Source of the DNA: JADZAA01 sp039810485
Lineage (GTDB): Bacteria > Bacteroidota > Ignavibacteria > Kapaibacteriales > UBA961
DNA: 18,725 nucleotides
NCBI GenBank assembly: GCA_039810485.1
Contig: JBDHXA010000054.1
Coordinates: forward strand, 1-18,725
Direction: 5' to 3'
Part shown: piece after piece, positions 6,961 to 15,252 of the stretch
Layout of the letters: each line of letters opens with the position of its first letter
Position numbering within the stretch: position 1 is the stretch's first letter
Notes under the pieces: model-generated
Database searches by the model: none
Seen by the model: only the letters and a program-made list of their open reading frames with translations
Told to the model about the DNA's origin: nothing
Translations under genes and position numbers: made by a program

Positions 6961-8694
6961 TTATTCATACTTTGCCAATTCTGCTAACAAGTTTTTCGCA
7001 GCGCGGCTGCGATGGCTTATCGCATTTTTTTCTTCTGCCGACATTTCAGCAAATGTAATATTTTTATTTTCTGGAACGAAAAGCGAATCGTAGCCAAAGC
7101 CGCCTGTGCCTGTAGCTTGCGCTGCAATAGAGCCGATGCACATTCCCTCGGCAAATATTGTCCGAATCTCGTCTGTCATGCAAAGAACAGTGCGAAATCG
7201 CGCCGAGCGGTCTGCTGAATTTTTCAATAATTCCGACAGTTTATTTCTGTTATCAGCATCGCTGGCGTTCTCGCCTGCAAAACGCGCCGAATACACGCCC
7301 GGCGCATTATTCAGTTCCGCTACTTCCAATCCGGTATCATCTGCAAGAGCTGGCTTGCCTGTCAGCCGAAATATTGCTGATGCTTTGATAAAAGCATTCT
7401 CTTCTAATGTTGTTCCCGTTTCTTCTAAGTGTATCCCCGACAAGCCGACCTCGTCAAGCGTCATAAGTTTAATCATCACATTTGACGGCATTTCCGATAA
7501 AACATCCGATATTTCCTTAACTTTATGTTTATTATTTGTAGCAAGGATTATCTCGCGGTGTTTGGTAGCAATTGACCGCTCAACGAGCATTTGCAATGAG
7601 CGCGGTCGCACTATTTCCACAGCTCGCGCAAAGTCATCGCAAAAGTTCGTAACGTCGTCGCGTGAATACCAGCCCAAATGTCCAATGCGCACAATTTCGT
7701 TGCGCAAATGATCCTGCCCATTTTCGATAATGATATCATAATTTTCGCGTAAAGTTCTCACCAATTCCACTCCGAATCCCGGAGTACGCAATACAGTTAC
7801 AGCATTGGACGGATACTCCGACAATAAATGCAAACCAATATTTCTAATGCATGCGCGAACAATGTCGGATAATTCTTCATGACGAAGAATTATTGCAGGC
7901 AACGTTTCGCTACGCATTAAACTAAGAGCAGCATCAAGCCCAGAAAGCGAATTAACTGCCGGCGTAAAAACCGCAAGACCTTCGGCAAGATTCTTTCTAG
8001 CTGCAAAAAGGTCAAAATATATTGTCGGAAATTTGTCAGGTCGCAATGCAACTTGCCATGCCTTTTTGCTGAGCGACACAAATGCCAGCCCCGGCGGAGA
8101 CATAAACGCTTTCTGTGAAGACGCCACCGCAATATCAAGCCCCATCGCATCCATTGGCACATTGTGAACTCCGATGCTCGTAATGCAATCGGCGCATACT
8201 AAAGCGCGGCTGCCAAGTTGCTGCACGGCACGACATAAGTCGGACAAATCTGACAATGCGCCAGTTGAAGTTTCGCTATGAACAATCCATACGGCATCGG
8301 CATCACGTTTTGTCAACTCAACAGACAGTTCATTTGCCGAAACAATTTCACCCCATTCTCTCGCAATCTCTCTAACAGTAATTCCATGTGTTTCCAGCAT
8401 TTCTTTCCATCGCGCTGCAAAGCGGCCATTGTTGATAACTATAACCTCGTCGCCTTTGCGATGCACTGCCAGCATTGCTGCTTCCACTCCGCCTGTGCCC
8501 GAGCATGTAAGCGGCAAAACAAGTTGCGCAGTTTGAAATATATTTTGCAGACCAACAATAATTCTCTGCATCATTTCGCGAAACTCAGCGCTTTTGTGAT
8601 GCGGCTGGGGCTGCGCAATTGCGTGTGCAACTTGCGGTGGAATTGGGGTGGGCCCAGGCGTAAAAAGACGCTGTGAAAAATAATTTTTTATCAT
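6961..8694 (-). CDS. Fusion: class V (AGT-like) aminotransferase + RdgB/Ham1 XTP/dITP pyrophosphatase
   Basis: One uninterrupted frame of 577 residues from the ATG at 8694; a TTG three codons earlier is less likely. Residues 1 to about 375 form a PLP-dependent class V aminotransferase of the alanine/serine-glyoxylate type: N-terminal LFTPGPTPIPPQV, phosphate-binding SGTGGVEAA, and Lys195 in SSQKAFMSPPG as the PLP lysine. Substrate could be alanine, serine or phosphoserine. Residues about 381-577 form a complete RdgB, which hydrolyses dITP/XTP/ITP to monophosphates: TNNKHKVKEI (386-395), ADDTGLEV with D452/D453, YSARFAGE, GFGYD (532-536) and SHRSRA (560-565). The usual Pro after GYD is Ser here. 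There is almost no linker. An internal Met369 could start a separate RdgB, but no Shine-Dalgarno precedes it. Both domains appear catalytically intact. The two roles are metabolically unrelated as far as known. Confidence 0.9.
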   Translation of the reverse strand: MIKNYFSQRLFTPGPTPIPPQVAHAIAQPQPHHKSAEFREMMQRIIVGLQNIFQTAQLVLPLTCSGTGGVEAAMLAVHRKGDEVIVINNGRFAARWKEMLETHGITVREIAREWGEIVSANELSVELTKRDADAVWIVHSETSTGALSDLSDLCRAVQQLGSRALVCADCITSIGVHNVPMDAMGLDIAVASSQKAFMSPPGLAFVSLSKKAWQVALRPDKFPTIYFDLFAARKNLAEGLAVFTPAVNSLSGLDAALSLMRSETLPAIILRHEELSDIVRACIRNIGLHLLSEYPSNAVTVLRTPGFGVELVRTLRENYDIIIENGQDHLRNEIVRIGHLGWYSRDDVTNFCDDFARAVEIVRPRSLQMLVERSIATKHREIILATNNKHKVKEISDVLSEMPSNVMIKLMTLDEVGLSGIHLEETGTTLEENAFIKASAIFRLTGKPALADDTGLEVAELNNAPGVYSARFAGENASDADNRNKLSELLKNSADRSARFRTVLCMTDEIRTIFAEGMCIGSIAAQATGTGGFGYDSLFVPENKNITFAEMSAEEKNAISHRSRAAKNLLAELAKYE

Positions 8695-8755
8695 ATTGTT
8701 CAAGATTAATGGAAATTCAAATTGAAATTACTATTTTTCTTTGCAGATGCTTGTT

Positions 8756-8806
8756 TATATTATGCGAAACATTTTGAAAATAAACGAACAGAACGCATAA
8801 AATATA
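8756..8806. promoter_or_regulatory. Inverted repeat and candidate promoter in the divergent intergenic region
   Basis: Between the divergent fusion and dehydrogenase genes, TATATTATGCG (8756-8766) is the imperfect inverse of CGCATAAAATATA (8794-8806). On the + strand, TTGAAA (8774-8779) and TAAAAT (8798-8803) are separated by 18 bases, a plausible sigma-70-like promoter for the dehydrogenase. The overlap with the inverted repeat would suit an operator. Bacteroidota promoters often depart from this consensus, so support is modest. Confidence 0.35.
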
Positions 8807-8861
8807 TCAAAACTCCTTGTTAAAACTCTTTTATCATTTCTTAAAACTCATTCAATCAAAT

Positions 8862-9623
8862 ATGGATCAAAAAATACCTCTTGGGAAATGCGCATGGATT
8901 ACCGGCGCCAGTTCAGGCATTGGTCTTGCAATTGCTCTCAAACTCCAGAACCGCGTGAATATGCTTGCGCTTAGCTCGCGCCACGAAATAAATATTGAAG
9001 CGCAAATTACTCGATTTGACCCAAAAAACAATAACAGCATTATTACCATTCCTTGCGATGTAAGCAGCAGAGCAAGCATTGCATCTGCACGCAGCCGAAT
9101 AGCAGACCTCTGCAAAGACATTTCAAATGATAATGAGACCGGATTACCTGATATTTTAATTAACAGTGCCGGCGCTTGTTATTTTGCTTCGGCATGGGAA
9201 TATAGCGACGAGCAGATTGATGAAATGCTTAATGCAAATCTCGCAGGGCTTATTTACTGCAGTCGCGCCGTTCTGCCTGGCATGATGAAGGTAAAGCGGG
9301 GCGTTATAGTCAATATTCTGTCAGTTGCAAGCGTCAAAACATTTACGAATTGCTCTGCTTATGCCGCAACTAAAGCAGGAGCTTTGGCTTTCAGCCGTTC
9401 AATGCGTGAAGAAGCGCGGGCATATAATGTTAAAGTTATTGATATTTTAGCGGGAGCCGCCGCAACATCGCTTTGGCCTGCCGAATCGCTTCAAGCTTTT
9501 GAAGATAGAATGATGCAACCGGACGATATTGCAGAAACTGTCGTTGCCGCACTTGAACTAGCACGCCTTGAACGCTTGTCTATTGAGGAAATCTTGGTTC
9601 GTCCTCGGCTTGGTGATTTGTAG
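8862..9623 (+). CDS. Short-chain dehydrogenase/reductase (classical SDR), 253 aa
   Basis: NAD(P)-dependent oxidoreductase of the classical SDR family. The Rossmann motif TGASSGIG is at residues 14-21, the NSAG motif at 101-104, the Asn of NLAG at 127, and the catalytic Ser154, Tyr167 and Lys171 (YAATK) are all in place. The ATG at 8862 gives the usual short N-terminus before the Rossmann strand; the upstream TTG at 8817 would add 15 residues and is rejected. Length is normal for the family. The substrate cannot be told from the sequence; sugar, fatty-acyl or short-chain alcohol substrates are all possible. It is divergent from the aminotransferase-RdgB gene and convergent with the ABC exporter, the two stops lying eight bases apart. 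Confidence 0.9.
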   Translation: MDQKIPLGKCAWITGASSGIGLAIALKLQNRVNMLALSSRHEINIEAQITRFDPKNNNSIITIPCDVSSRASIASARSRIADLCKDISNDNETGLPDILINSAGACYFASAWEYSDEQIDEMLNANLAGLIYCSRAVLPGMMKVKRGVIVNILSVASVKTFTNCSAYAATKAGALAFSRSMREEARAYNVKVIDILAGAAATSLWPAESLQAFEDRMMQPDDIAETVVAALELARLERLSIEEILVRPRLGDL

Positions 9624-9631
9624 AGAAATTG

Positions 9632-11407
9632 CTAAGCGGCTGAGGTTTGTAGTTGTTCGTATTGATAGCGATAAAGCTTTGCGTACAATCCATTTGCAGC
9701 CAATAATTCTTCATGCGAGCCAATCTCTCGAACTTCGCCTTGATGCAATACTATGATTTTGTCTGCGCGCTGAATTGTAGAGAGCCGATGTGCTATAACA
9801 ATCGAAGTGCGCCCTTTGAGCAATTGTTCGATTGACTTCTCGATGATCTGTTCTGATTCGGCATCAATATTCGATGTGGCCTCGTCCAAAATCAAAATTT
9901 CGGGATTGGTCGCCAAAGCACGAGCAAATGAAAGAAGCTGCTTTTGACCGACAGAAAGATTCGAACCACGCTCTTGAATGTTCGTTTCATATCCTTGCGG
10001 CAATCGCTCTATAAAATCGGATATCCCAACGAAATATACAGTTTTACACAGAATTTCCTCAGATATATCTTCATTTCCCATCGTGATATTTTCACGCACC
10101 GAGCGCGAAAAAAGAAACATATCCTGCAAAACAAGAGCTATATGAGAACGCAAAGAGTGCTGACTGTAAGAGCGAATTGATTTTCCATCTATAAGAATAT
10201 CGCCGTCTTGAAATTCATAAAAGCGACATAATAGATTGATAATAGATGTCTTGCCGGCTCCAGTCGCTCCAACAATCGCAACTGTTTGTCCTCTATTTAC
10301 AGTGAATGACACATTTTTAAGAACAGGTTTGCGCCCGTCATACGAAAAAACTACATTGCGAAATTCAATGCTTTCTTGCAACTCAGCAAATTCTTCGGAA
10401 TTTTTATCTTCTTCGAGCCGAGTGTTATCGTCGAGCAAGCCAAAAATGCGCTCTGATGCCGCCATTGCGCTTTGTAGCGTATTATATTTTTCTGTTAAAT
10501 CGCGAATCGGTCGGAAAAACATTTCTACAAACTGCGCAAAAGCTACAAGCAACCCAATAGTCATTTCTTTGGTAAATATATTTCGCGCGGTATACCAAAG
10601 AATTATTGCAAGAGCAATGGCGCTTACCATCTCTACAACCGGGAAGAACGTTGCGTAATAGAAAACTGAGCGGCGTTGAAAATCTCTATGCCGTGCATTA
10701 ATTGCGTCAAATTCATCGTATTTTGCCCGCTCAAGCGATAGCAATTGTATGGTGGTAATTCCCGTCAAATACTCGTTTAAGAATGAGTTCATTGCTGCAA
10801 TTTCACGCCGGATTTTAGTATAAACCACGCGGACTTTTCTACGGAAAATAGAAGTGGCTATAAGCAGCAAAGGCAGCACAAGGATTGTAAGCGAGGCAAG
10901 TTTCCAGCTCTCCATAAACATATAGCCGACAATCCACAGAACAAGCAGAATATCGGAAATCATCAGCACCACGCCAGAGGAGAACAACTCGTTAAGCGCC
11001 TCAACATCGTTTGTTACGCGAGTGATAAGCCGACCAATAGGAGTTGTGTCGAATACTTTAAGCGCAAAACTTTGAATATGGCGGAAAACTGTGGAACGAA
11101 TATCAAGCAACACTTTCTGGCCAACCCATTGCATTAAATATGAAAGTCCGTATTGCAATGCTGCCGAAACCGTTAAAACACCAATAACTAGCATAACGGC
11201 ATGCCATAACCCCGCCTTGTCTCCCGTAACGATGTAATTGTCTATTGCCCATCGAAATATTACTGGTCGCACCGGCATTAAAGCCGAAGATAGCACGGCT
11301 AAGAATAATGCAATTATGATGTGTTTTTTGTACGGACGCAAATATCCGAGCAAACGCCTCAGCATTTGCCAGTCAATTTTTTTATAAAGCTGTTCATCGC
11401 CGCTCAT
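9632..11407 (-). CDS. ABC exporter, fused membrane and ATPase domains (MsbA/MdlB-like), 591 aa
   Basis: Half-transporter of the type IV exporter class. Six membrane helices span about residues 28-300, including the family motif TPIGRLITRVTNDVEAL (122-138). The nucleotide-binding domain covers about 346-580. Seen are Walker A GATGAGKT (380-387, Lys386), the Q-loop Gln428, the signature LSVGQ (484-488; the usual LSGGQ has Gly where Val stands), Walker B ILILDE with Asp508 and Glu509, and the H-loop His540. It should work as a dimer, either with itself or with a partner not in this window. Candidate cargo includes lipids, LPS precursors, peptides or drugs; sequence alone does not decide. It starts 167 bases after atpG on the same strand, beyond a hairpin, so it may be a separate unit or a read-through extension of the ATP synthase transcript. 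Confidence 0.93.
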   Translation of the reverse strand: MSGDEQLYKKIDWQMLRRLLGYLRPYKKHIIIALFLAVLSSALMPVRPVIFRWAIDNYIVTGDKAGLWHAVMLVIGVLTVSAALQYGLSYLMQWVGQKVLLDIRSTVFRHIQSFALKVFDTTPIGRLITRVTNDVEALNELFSSGVVLMISDILLVLWIVGYMFMESWKLASLTILVLPLLLIATSIFRRKVRVVYTKIRREIAAMNSFLNEYLTGITTIQLLSLERAKYDEFDAINARHRDFQRRSVFYYATFFPVVEMVSAIALAIILWYTARNIFTKEMTIGLLVAFAQFVEMFFRPIRDLTEKYNTLQSAMAASERIFGLLDDNTRLEEDKNSEEFAELQESIEFRNVVFSYDGRKPVLKNVSFTVNRGQTVAIVGATGAGKTSIINLLCRFYEFQDGDILIDGKSIRSYSQHSLRSHIALVLQDMFLFSRSVRENITMGNEDISEEILCKTVYFVGISDFIERLPQGYETNIQERGSNLSVGQKQLLSFARALATNPEILILDEATSNIDAESEQIIEKSIEQLLKGRTSIVIAHRLSTIQRADKIIVLHQGEVREIGSHEELLAANGLYAKLYRYQYEQLQTSAA

Positions 11408-11507
11408 AGTGCTTCATTCTTTCTTTGCGGTTAATTGCTGTTGTATCGCATTTATGCTTCATTGCTTAAATGGCTCTCACTCAATGCAACAGTGTTTTGC
11501 AAATGCC

Positions 11508-11541
11508 AACGGCTGCCTGCATTTGAGCGCAAACAGCCGTT
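11508..11541 (-). terminator. Hairpin downstream of atpG, possible terminator
   Basis: A perfect 8-bp stem, AACGGCTG (11508-11515) with CAGCCGTT (11534-11541), and an inner TGC/GCA pairing sit 33-67 bases past the atpG stop. It is followed on the minus strand only by GGCATTTG, without a proper U-tract. It may therefore be a partial terminator or an RNA-stabilising end rather than a strong stop. Confidence 0.45.
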
Positions 11542-11574
11542 TATCAGCTTAAAAAATCACTTCGAGAAAATATA

Positions 11575-12480
11575 TCAGCCCCGAAGAGCTTCTGCTCCTC
11601 CCACTATTTCGAGCATTTCTTTTGTAATTGCCGCTTGACGCGCCTTATTATACGAAAGCGTCAAATTATCAATGAGATCTTTTGCATTTTTGCTGGCTGT
11701 TTCCATAGCCATCATTCGGGCTGCCTGCTCGGCGGCATTGGATTCTAACAGTGCGCGCCATAATTGAATTTTGAGATATTTTGGCAGCAATGTATCCATT
11801 ATATCGCCGCGCGTCGGCTCGAAAATATAATCAATCACTCGCTCAGGATGCAAATCGGCAGCCTTTTGCGCCTGCGGAGTCAGCACGGGTTCTATAGGCA
11901 ATAATGTAGTCTGCCGTATTTCCTGACGCATAACAGATTTAAATTCATTGTAGATAATTTCTACACGGTCATATTTTTCAGTAGTAAAGCCGTCTGAAAT
12001 CAATGCTGCTATATCTTCTGCCGTTGAAAAATCGAGTTTTGCAAAAACATCAGGATATTGTTTGACAACATTTGCTGTAGTTCTTGCAAAAAAGGAAGCG
12101 GCTCGCTTGCCTACAATTACTACTGACACTTTCATGTTTTTGTGTTCAGCCGGCAGTTCATGCATGATATGCTGCATGGCATGTTTCAGCAGATTTGTGT
12201 TGAAACTGCCGCATAATCCACGATCGGACGTAATCACAATAAGCGCAACATTTTTTATTTCCTTTGGTTTCCGCATTAAAGGATGAAAATATTCTTCTTC
12301 CTTGGCAGCGGCAAGATTTCCCAATATCTCCTGCACTTTCATGGTGTAGGGTCGAGCTGCAAAAATAGCTTGTTGAGCGCGTCGAAGCTTTGTAGAAGCT
12401 ACAACTCGCATTGCAGCGGTTATTTTTTCTGTATTTTTTATGGAGCTGATACGTTGGCGCAAATCGCGAAGCGTTGCCAT
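11575..12480 (-). CDS. atpG: ATP synthase F1 subunit gamma
   Basis: Central rotor stalk of F1, coupling c-ring rotation to the alpha/beta catalytic head. The N-terminal helix (MATLRDLRQRISSIKNTEKI) and the C-terminal helix (SYNKARQAAITKEMLEIVGG) are the conserved coiled-coil ends. The Rossmann-like middle (VALIVITSDRGLCGSFN) is also typical. At 301 residues it is full length. The ATG at 12480 is supported by a Shine-Dalgarno AGGAG (12492-12496 on the + strand as CTCCT), which lies right at the hldD stop, so its translation is probably coupled to hldD. It is the last ATP synthase gene of the cluster; atpD does not follow, unlike the common atpHAGDC order. Confidence 0.97.
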   Translation of the reverse strand: MATLRDLRQRISSIKNTEKITAAMRVVASTKLRRAQQAIFAARPYTMKVQEILGNLAAAKEEEYFHPLMRKPKEIKNVALIVITSDRGLCGSFNTNLLKHAMQHIMHELPAEHKNMKVSVVIVGKRAASFFARTTANVVKQYPDVFAKLDFSTAEDIAALISDGFTTEKYDRVEIIYNEFKSVMRQEIRQTTLLPIEPVLTPQAQKAADLHPERVIDYIFEPTRGDIMDTLLPKYLKIQLWRALLESNAAEQAARMMAMETASKNAKDLIDNLTLSYNKARQAAITKEMLEIVGGAEALRG

Positions 12481-12498
12481 TGAGCGTTGTTCTCCTGC

Positions 12499-13464
12499 TT
12501 AAAGATAGATATTGTCTGTTGCGAGATAGCCGTAAATATAGTCATAGACGCCGTCTTCTAGCGACGTAAACCGCATGTCCGGCACAACCGATGCCAATGT
12601 TTTCATATCGGCTGCCGTATAATTTTGATATTGTCCGCACAGTGAGTCCGGCATATCCACATATTCAATTTGCGACGGGCAATTCATTGCGGAGAACGTT
12701 GCCGAAGCAAGATCATTCCATGTTCTCGGCAATCCGGTTCCCAGATTATAAATACCGCGAATGTCCTTATTCTCAAAGATTTTCCACATGATTCGGCAAA
12801 CGTCTTTTATATAGATAAAGTCGCGCATTTGCCCGCCATCTGCATAATCTGTCGAATTTGAGCGAAACAACCGCAATAATTTTTTCTCACTAATCTGCCG
12901 AAATGCTTTGAACACCATGCTTGCCATTTCGCCTTTATGATATTCATTCGGTCCGTACACGTTGAAATACCGCAATCCGGTAAATTCTCCGTCAAGTCCG
13001 TGACGGCGCACCCATACGTCAAAAAGCAGCTTTGAGTAGCCGTACATGTTTAATGGTCTCAAAGATATGCCCAGCCAATCTGCATATCCCTGTTCTCCGA
13101 GTCCATACACCGCAGCGCTGCTGGCATAGATAAATCGTATGGACTTATGGCTTGCTGCAGTTGCAATATCAATGCTGTATTGCGTATTATTATCATAGAG
13201 ATAATCTGCATCGCGCTCTGTTGTCGTCGAACACGCCCCAAGATGAACAATTGTGTCAACTGCCTTATCCAAAGTATCGTTAAGGCACATCTCGCGAAAT
13301 TGCTTCGGCTGTATGATTGTTCTAAATCTTTTTCCTGCGATATTTTTCCACTTTAATTCAGAGCCGAGCGTATCTACTATAATTACATCGCTTATGCCTT
13401 CATCGTTAAGCGTTTTTAGAAAACAGCTTCCGATGAATCCCGCTCCGCCGGTCAGAATTATCAT
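12499..13464 (-). CDS. hldD: ADP-L-glycero-D-manno-heptose 6-epimerase
   Basis: Extended short-chain dehydrogenase of 321 residues that converts ADP-D-glycero- to ADP-L-glycero-D-manno-heptose, the last step in making the heptose of the LPS inner core (cytoplasm, NADP-bound). Motifs are GGAGFIGS (6-13), HLGACSTTTE (74-83), YASSAAVYG with Ser116, and catalytic Tyr141-Lys145 in YGYSK. PLNMYGYSKLLFD, LRYFNVYGPNEYHKG and YNLGTG follow in the order seen in HldD/RfaD, which separates it from UDP-galactose epimerases. Its place is odd: same strand, 29 bases after atpA and 18 bases before atpG, inside the ATP synthase operon. No Shine-Dalgarno is clear before the ATG at 13464. No other heptose gene (hldE, gmhA, gmhB) is in the window. 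Confidence 0.92.
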   Translation of the reverse strand: MIILTGGAGFIGSCFLKTLNDEGISDVIIVDTLGSELKWKNIAGKRFRTIIQPKQFREMCLNDTLDKAVDTIVHLGACSTTTERDADYLYDNNTQYSIDIATAASHKSIRFIYASSAAVYGLGEQGYADWLGISLRPLNMYGYSKLLFDVWVRRHGLDGEFTGLRYFNVYGPNEYHKGEMASMVFKAFRQISEKKLLRLFRSNSTDYADGGQMRDFIYIKDVCRIMWKIFENKDIRGIYNLGTGLPRTWNDLASATFSAMNCPSQIEYVDMPDSLCGQYQNYTAADMKTLASVVPDMRFTSLEDGVYDYIYGYLATDNIYL

Positions 13465-13493
13465 AACGCTATAAAAGTATGTCTATGAGCAGT

Positions 13494-15053
13494 TTATTTC
13501 TTGCCTAACGCTGCTTTGAATCGCGACATAAACTGGTTAAGAGCATCGTCAAGATTGGTTGATACTTCTTTTGAAATCTCCTTTTGTGCTGCTATCATAT
13601 CGAGCACATCTTTGCGATGGGTTTCCATGTATTCGGTAAACTCAATCTCAAAACTTCCAACGAATTCAACCGGAATATCATCCAATGCGCCTGTTGTTGC
13701 CGCATACATTAAGGCCACTTGACGCTCTACAGGAACCGGCGAATACTGCAGCTGCTTCAAAATCTCTGAAAGGCGCTGACCGCGATTCAATTTTTGCAAA
13801 GTGTCTTTATCAAGATCAGAGCCGAATTTTGCGAATGCTTCCAATGCGCGAAACATGGCAAGTTCGAGCTTGAGCGGGCCGGCAACTTTCTTCATCGCTT
13901 TGATTTGAGCATTTCCGCCCACACGCGACACCGAAATTCCGACATTCAAAGCCGGTCTAATACCCGCGTTAAACAGATTTGGCTCAAGGTAAATCTGTCC
14001 GTCAGTAATAGATATAACATTTGTTGGAATATAAGCGGCAACGTCTCCTTGCTGAGTTTCAATCACAGGCAATGCCGTCATTGAGCCACCGCCGAGATCG
14101 TCCGAGAGTTTCGCAGCGCGTTCGAGCAAGCGGCTGTGAAGATAGAAAATATCTCCCGGATATGCTTCGCGTCCCGGCGGACGTCGTAAAAGCAACGAAA
14201 CTTGGCGATATGCGGCAGCTTGCTTTGACAAGTCATCGTAAATCACAAGAGCGTGGCGGCCTGAGTCGCGGAAAAATTCACCCATTGAAGCGCCGCAATA
14301 CGGAGCGATAAATTGCAAGGGAGCAGGGTCGGAAGCATTTGCCGCTACAATAATCGTATAATCCATAGCGCCATGCTCTTCAAGTGTAGAAACCACATTG
14401 GCAACGGTTGAACCTTTTTGACCGATAGCCACATAGATACAATACACTGGATTAACGCCTTGTTTACGTGCTGCTTCGGTATGTGTAAATTTTTGATTGA
14501 TAATGGTATCGAGTGCAACGACTGTTTTGCCAGTTTGGCGGTCACCAATGATAAGCTCGCGCTGACCTCGCCCGATGGGAATAAGCGCATCTATTGCTTT
14601 AATGCCTGTTTGCAATGGTTCTTTTACCGGCTGACGCTCAATTACGCCGAGAGCTTTCCGCTCGATAGGCAGAGTTTCAGTGGTATGAATAGCTCCTTTG
14701 CCATCAATCGGCATTCCCAAAGGATTAACAACCCGGCCAAGCAGCGCTTCGCCTACTGGAACAGAAGCGATGCGTCCGGTGCGGCGTACAGTATCGCCTT
14801 CTTTCACTAAGCGGTCGTCGCCAAAAAGAATGACGCCCACGTTATCCTCTTCGAGATTAAGCACCATGCCAGTAACCCCATTGGGGAATTCCACCAGCTC
14901 GGAGGCCATCACTTGGGTTAATCCATAAACGCGGGCAACACCGTCGCCAACTTGCAGGACTGTTCCAACTTCATAGATATCAACATCTTTTTCATAACCG
15001 GAGAGTTGTCGCCGTAAAATGGAAGATATTTCTTCGGGGCGCACATCAGCCAT
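13494..15053 (-). CDS. atpA: ATP synthase F1 subunit alpha
   Basis: Non-catalytic nucleotide-binding subunit of the F1 head, 519 residues, full length. The Walker A motif GDRQTGKT is at 170-177, IYDDLSKQA at about 271-279, and the arginine finger Arg377 in SVSRVGG (374-380), which completes the beta active site. The N-terminal EEISSILRRQL helix that binds delta is present. An AAGGA Shine-Dalgarno (+ strand TCCTT at 15060-15064) supports the ATG at 15053. It is separated from atpH by an unusually long 199-base AT-rich gap and followed by hldD after 29 bases. Confidence 0.98.
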   Translation of the reverse strand: MADVRPEEISSILRRQLSGYEKDVDIYEVGTVLQVGDGVARVYGLTQVMASELVEFPNGVTGMVLNLEEDNVGVILFGDDRLVKEGDTVRRTGRIASVPVGEALLGRVVNPLGMPIDGKGAIHTTETLPIERKALGVIERQPVKEPLQTGIKAIDALIPIGRGQRELIIGDRQTGKTVVALDTIINQKFTHTEAARKQGVNPVYCIYVAIGQKGSTVANVVSTLEEHGAMDYTIIVAANASDPAPLQFIAPYCGASMGEFFRDSGRHALVIYDDLSKQAAAYRQVSLLLRRPPGREAYPGDIFYLHSRLLERAAKLSDDLGGGSMTALPVIETQQGDVAAYIPTNVISITDGQIYLEPNLFNAGIRPALNVGISVSRVGGNAQIKAMKKVAGPLKLELAMFRALEAFAKFGSDLDKDTLQKLNRGQRLSEILKQLQYSPVPVERQVALMYAATTGALDDIPVEFVGSFEIEFTEYMETHRKDVLDMIAAQKEISKEVSTNLDDALNQFMSRFKAALGKK

Positions 15054-15252
15054 CGTAGGTCCTTAGATATTCGTTAGAGATTTTTTATAATTTTATCAAT
15101 ATCACAATAGAAATAGCAAACTATTATAATGCAGAACAAACTGATATAACTTTTTCAATTCAAACTTTGATATTTAACACCAAATTATTTTTAGAATAAT
15201 TTCTGTATATTCCCGCAGTTTTTAGAGCTTAAACTATTAAGGCAAATATTTC
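15054..15252 (-). promoter_or_regulatory. AT-rich 199-base gap before atpA, possible internal promoter
   Basis: The gap is unusually long for an operon whose other F1 neighbours lie 18-30 bases apart. On the minus strand a perfect TATAAT occurs (ATTATA at 15123-15128 on the + strand), about 70 bases before the atpA start, without a clear -35 box. A weak A/T-only hairpin (15182-15202) is present. There is no open frame of note. An internal promoter or processing site is possible but unproven. Confidence 0.3.

Noticed and set aside
7570..7590. Separate rdgB gene starting at the internal Met
   Set aside because: The frame runs through without a stop, no Shine-Dalgarno precedes that ATG, and the aminotransferase domain would lose its own stop codon.
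7106..7711. 201-codon open frame on the + strand
   Set aside because: It lies fully antisense to the RdgB and aminotransferase coding region, which has clear catalytic motifs. Its own translation shows no domain.
12499..13464. UDP-glucose 4-epimerase (galE) assignment
   Set aside because: The order GACSTTTE, PLNMYGYSKLLFD and FNVYGPNEYHKG fits HldD rather than GalE, and the length is that of HldD.
15182..15202. AAATTATT/AATAATTT hairpin as a terminator after atpH
   Set aside because: The stem is purely A-T, with no GC pairs and no following U-tract in the right place. Such stems are expected in AT-rich spacers.
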